Shown here: positions 61,408 through 64,000 of the stretch, one piece after another
Layout of the letters: every line of letters starts with the position of its first letter
Position numbering within the stretch: position 1 is the stretch's first letter
Assembly: GCF_000430025.1 (NCBI RefSeq)
Contig: NZ_KE387020.1
Location: 401,471-465,470, forward strand
Direction: 5' to 3'
Source of the DNA: Flavobacterium suncheonense GH29-5 = DSM 17707
GTDB lineage: Bacteria > Bacteroidota > Bacteroidia > Flavobacteriales > Flavobacteriaceae
DNA: 64,000 nucleotides
Program-made: the position numbers and the translations under genes
Notes under the pieces: model-generated
Databases searched by the model: none
What the model was told of the DNA's origin: nothing
Seen by the model: only the letters and a program-made list of their open reading frames with translations

Positions 61408-62547
61408 ATGAACTTTAACTTATCCGAAGAACATTTAATGATTCAGCAGGCTGCACGTGATTTTGCACAAACTGAATTATTACCGGGTGTAATCGAAAGA
61501 GACGAACATTCGAAATTCCCTGCCGAACAAGTAAAAAAAATGGCCGAATTGGGCTTTTTAGGGATGATGGTAGACCCGAAATACGGTGGCGCAGGTCTTG
61601 ACAGTGTTTCCTACGTGTTGGCTATGGAAGAAATCGCAAAAGTAGATGCTTCTGCTGCTGTGGTCATGTCGGTAAACAACTCTTTGGTTTGTGCCGGATT
61701 GGAGAAATTCTGTAACGAAGAGCAAAAAATGAAGTACTTGGTGCCGCTTGCCAAAGGGGAAGTAATCGGAGCATTCTGTTTGTCGGAGCCGGAAGCCGGT
61801 TCGGATGCCACTTCGCAGAAAACAACCGCTATCGATATGGGTGACCATTATTTGTTAAATGGTACGAAAAACTGGATCACTAACGGTGGAACTGCTTCTA
61901 CTTATATCGTAATTGCTCAGACAGACGTGGAAAAAGGTCACAAAGGAATCAACGCGTTCATCGTGGAAAGAGGATGGGAAGGTTTCTCGGTAGGTCCAAA
62001 AGAAAAGAAAATGGGAATCCGAGGATCCGACACGCATTCCTTAATGTTCTCAGACGTTAAAGTTCCAAAAGAAAACAGAATCGGTGAAGACGGTTTCGGA
62101 TTCAACTTCGCCATGGCGGTATTGAACGGAGGTCGTATCGGTATTGCTTCTCAGGCGTTGGGAATTGCTTCCGGTGCTTATGAACTGGCTTTGAAATATT
62201 CACAAGAGCGTGTAGCGTTCAAAAAACCGATTTTCCAACATCAGGCAATCGCTTTCAAATTAGCCGATATGGCTACGCAGATTACCGCAGCCAGAATGTT
62301 GTGTTTTAAAGCGGCTTGTGAAAAAGATGCGGGTCAGGACATTTCACATTCCGGAGCGATGGCAAAATTGTTTGCCTCTGAGACTGCTATGAACGTAACG
62401 GTTGAAGCAGTACAAATTCACGGCGGTAACGGTTACGTGAGCGAATACCACGTAGAGCGTATGATGCGTGATGCGAAAATCACCCAGATTTACGAAGGTA
62501 CTTCCGAAATTCAGCGAATCGTAATTTCAAGAGGACTGGTAAAATAA
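61408..62547 (+). CDS. Short-chain-type acyl-CoA dehydrogenase
   Basis: 379 residues. FAD-binding AFCLSEPEAGSDATSQKTTA and NWITNGGTASTYIV. The C-terminal region holds the catalytic Glu in QIYEGTSEIQRIVISRGLVK. It oxidises acyl-CoA to enoyl-CoA in fatty-acid or amino-acid breakdown; chain length is not clear. Well expressed-looking codons and a consensus promoter. A terminator follows. Confidence 0.94.
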   Translation: MNFNLSEEHLMIQQAARDFAQTELLPGVIERDEHSKFPAEQVKKMAELGFLGMMVDPKYGGAGLDSVSYVLAMEEIAKVDASAAVVMSVNNSLVCAGLEKFCNEEQKMKYLVPLAKGEVIGAFCLSEPEAGSDATSQKTTAIDMGDHYLLNGTKNWITNGGTASTYIVIAQTDVEKGHKGINAFIVERGWEGFSVGPKEKKMGIRGSDTHSLMFSDVKVPKENRIGEDGFGFNFAMAVLNGGRIGIASQALGIASGAYELALKYSQERVAFKKPIFQHQAIAFKLADMATQITAARMLCFKAACEKDAGQDISHSGAMAKLFASETAMNVTVEAVQIHGGNGYVSEYHVERMMRDAKITQIYEGTSEIQRIVISRGLVK

Positions 62548-62570
62548 TTCTCTGGAATTTCCATAAAATA

Positions 62571-62605
62571 AAAAAGGCTGGTGTTTCAACCAGCCTTTTC
62601 TTTTT
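62571..62605. terminator. Bidirectional terminator after the acyl-CoA dehydrogenase
   Basis: Stem AAAAGGCTGGT/ACCAGCCTTTT with a short loop and A/T tracts, between convergent genes. Confidence 0.82.
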
Positions 62606-62620
62606 GATCAACTATGGGCA

Positions 62621-64000
62621 TCATTTGTTGGAAATTACTTTTTTAATGCTTACACCACGGTCGGTAATTACTTTAATAAAGTACAACTGACCTTCTCCAA
62701 TGTTAATGTTCGGAGTTAAGGTTATTTGTTTATTGTAGTAAGCATCAGGATCATCATGAGACATTATCAACATTCCTTTGGAATCAAACATCTCAATTCT
62801 CACTTTTGATTGATAATCGAAATCGTATCGGATGGTAATATTATCTTTAAACGGAACCGGGAATGTTGTAAATCCTGCCATTTCAACAGTACCAGGATTC
62901 ATGTCTACTACTGATGACGGTGGTGAAATACGACAATCTCCTGGAAGCGGTGTTGTATCTTTACATCCAGCCAGTACATCCAGCATACCGGTACTTCCTG
63001 CAACAGGTACACTAGGGTTTGCTCCTACTTTTGTATAGCTACTGAAAGTGTAGGTACTTAACAAATCTCCTCCGGAATATACCCCTCCAATAATGGTTTT
63101 AACATCGTATTTAATTGAAATAATATAAGTTGCACCTGGTGTTGCACCTGTTACAACGTAACGGGCATCGTGTCCATTAACAATACTTCCGGTGAAATTG
63201 ATATTGTTCTCACAATAGTTGGTAAACAATCTTATTTGTCTGTCATTCTGAACATTAAAGAGTTTATTCAAATCACCATCGTTTGTTTGCATCACATCAA
63301 TTGTGAAGTTAGCTGCCGGCGCAACAACATTAGAATAATAGAAGAATACCCCTGGAATAGCATTGTTTACAACGTTACCATTAACTTTTGTACAAACAAA
63401 CATCAAGCTGGAAGCCGTTCCTGTGGCATAGTTACAGCAGGTTGTTTGAGTTGGGAAGATGTGGCCGCCACAAGCAACAACCCCAATTTCTACATTACAA
63501 TTTGTAGTACATCCATTTGAATCGGTTACTGTTACACTATGCGAACCTGCACTCAAACCAGTCGCAGAAGCAGTAGTCTCGCCGTTATCCCACAAATAGG
63601 TATAACCTCCGCTTCCTCCAACCGGACTCACGGTAGCGGAACCAGTATTTCCATTACATGCTGTATCACCGTTTTTAGCCACTGTACAAGATAGCACAGG
63701 CGGTTCACCTATAGTGACATTACAACTTGTAGTACAACCTTTGGAATCGGTTACGGTTACACTATGCGAACCGGCACTCAAACCAGTTGCTGTTGCAGTG
63801 GTTTCTCCGTTATCCCACAAGAAAGTATTACCACCATTTCCTCCCACCGGAGTCACGGTAGCTGAACCATTGGACTCGCCGTTACAAGCAACATCGCTAA
63901 CTTTAGCTACTGTACAAGTCAATGCTGCTGGCCCTCCAATTGTAACATTACAACTTGTGGTGCAACCTTTGGAATCGGTTACGGTTACACTATGCGAACC
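62621..64000 (-). CDS. SprB-repeat secreted protein with T9SS type-A sorting domain, N-terminus outside window
   Basis: The reading frame is open to the window's last base, so at least 459 residues, with the N-terminus missing. The N-terminal part has SprB-type repeats of 75-76 residues (SATVTPVGGNGGNTFLW, GSHSVTVTDSKGCTTSCNVT). Repeat starts in DNA are 225 and 228 bp apart (near 63538, 63763 and 63991). A unique Cys-containing middle domain and a type-A (Por) sorting tail, FPVPFKDNITIRYDFDYQSK to ISKKVISNK, follow. Similar repeats occur in the gliding adhesin SprB. It is presumably surface-anchored by PorU/PorV. Confidence 0.9.
   Translation of the reverse strand, partial: GSHSVTVTDSKGCTTSCNVTIGGPAALTCTVAKVSDVACNGESNGSATVTPVGGNGGNTFLWDNGETTATATGLSAGSHSVTVTDSKGCTTSCNVTIGEPPVLSCTVAKNGDTACNGNTGSATVSPVGGSGGYTYLWDNGETTASATGLSAGSHSVTVTDSNGCTTNCNVEIGVVACGGHIFPTQTTCCNYATGTASSLMFVCTKVNGNVVNNAIPGVFFYYSNVVAPAANFTIDVMQTNDGDLNKLFNVQNDRQIRLFTNYCENNINFTGSIVNGHDARYVVTGATPGATYIISIKYDVKTIIGGVYSGGDLLSTYTFSSYTKVGANPSVPVAGSTGMLDVLAGCKDTTPLPGDCRISPPSSVVDMNPGTVEMAGFTTFPVPFKDNITIRYDFDYQSKVRIEMFDSKGMLIMSHDDPDAYYNKQITLTPNINIGEGQLYFIKVITDRGVSIKKVISNK

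Noticed and set aside
62621..63922. Complete gene starting at the ATG at 63922 for the SprB-repeat protein
   Set aside because: The frame stays open through the window's end and continues the repeat pattern, so the true start is outside.

Overview
The window comes from a member of the Bacteroidota, family Flavobacteriaceae, most likely Flavobacterium or a close relative. Three things point there. It carries the gliding and type IX secretion genes gldJ, porU and porV in their usual divergent arrangement. It has two large secreted proteins with type IX sorting domains. Its promoters follow the Bacteroidota pattern TTG-N19/20-TAnnTTTG. Shine-Dalgarno sites are rarely seen and nearly all the DNA is coding chromosome; I see no phage, plasmid or insertion sequence.

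Layout. 1-3.1 kb: a truncated HAD nucleotidase and a three-gene ABC exporter-like operon with a histidine-rich permease loop. 3.1-8.8 kb: a RadC-like protein, DUF1287, Mpl (murein recycling), a TPR protein and an S46 dipeptidyl-peptidase. 8.9-12.5 kb: an hpt-adk-CNNM/CBS-obgE run. 12.6-15 kb: a HEAT-like protein, purK and purE. 15-18.5 kb: an M3 peptidase and a Na+/H+ antiporter. 18.6-22.9 kb: a GbsR-type regulator and a four-gene operon (DUF2071, DCC/DUF393, TIGR01777 epimerase, SRPBCC), both preceded by the same probable operator, with a UbiA-like gene facing them. 23-28.3 kb: gcvP, a KAS III-like enzyme, a DinB-like protein and two gene remnants. 28.3-32.9 kb: a surface-glycan cluster (flippase, FkbM methyltransferase, two glycosyltransferases) containing a 110-bp tandem repeat. 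33.1-34.6 kb: an MlaE/MlaF lipid transporter pair. 34.7-44 kb: a T9SS type-B cargo protein, manC, SprT-like, SDR, pdhC, pdhA and cdd. 44-52.5 kb: porV and porU on the minus strand, gldJ and murF on the plus strand. 52.6-54.5 kb: a hydrolase-ECF sigma-membrane protein operon. 54.6-56 kb: two identical tRNA-Val genes and folC. 56-64 kb: ExbB and ExbD, an orphan protein, TonB, an amino-acid dehydrogenase, anmK, an acyl-CoA dehydrogenase and a truncated SprB-repeat T9SS type-A cargo protein.

Functional links. PorU and PorV form the cell-surface attachment machinery that would process the two secreted proteins here (34.7-38.2 kb and 62.6-64 kb). mpl and anmK are both murein-recycling functions, and murF is murein synthesis. 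Three intergenic segments share a conserved core (AGCCCCG/GCGGCATCC...GATATAGCGGATAGC) that I read as copies of a Flavobacteriia structured-RNA element, possibly the Flavo-1 motif. Points most worth following up are the GbsR operator and operon, the repeat array that copied the start of the flippase gene, the RNA elements, and the histidine-rich ABC operon.
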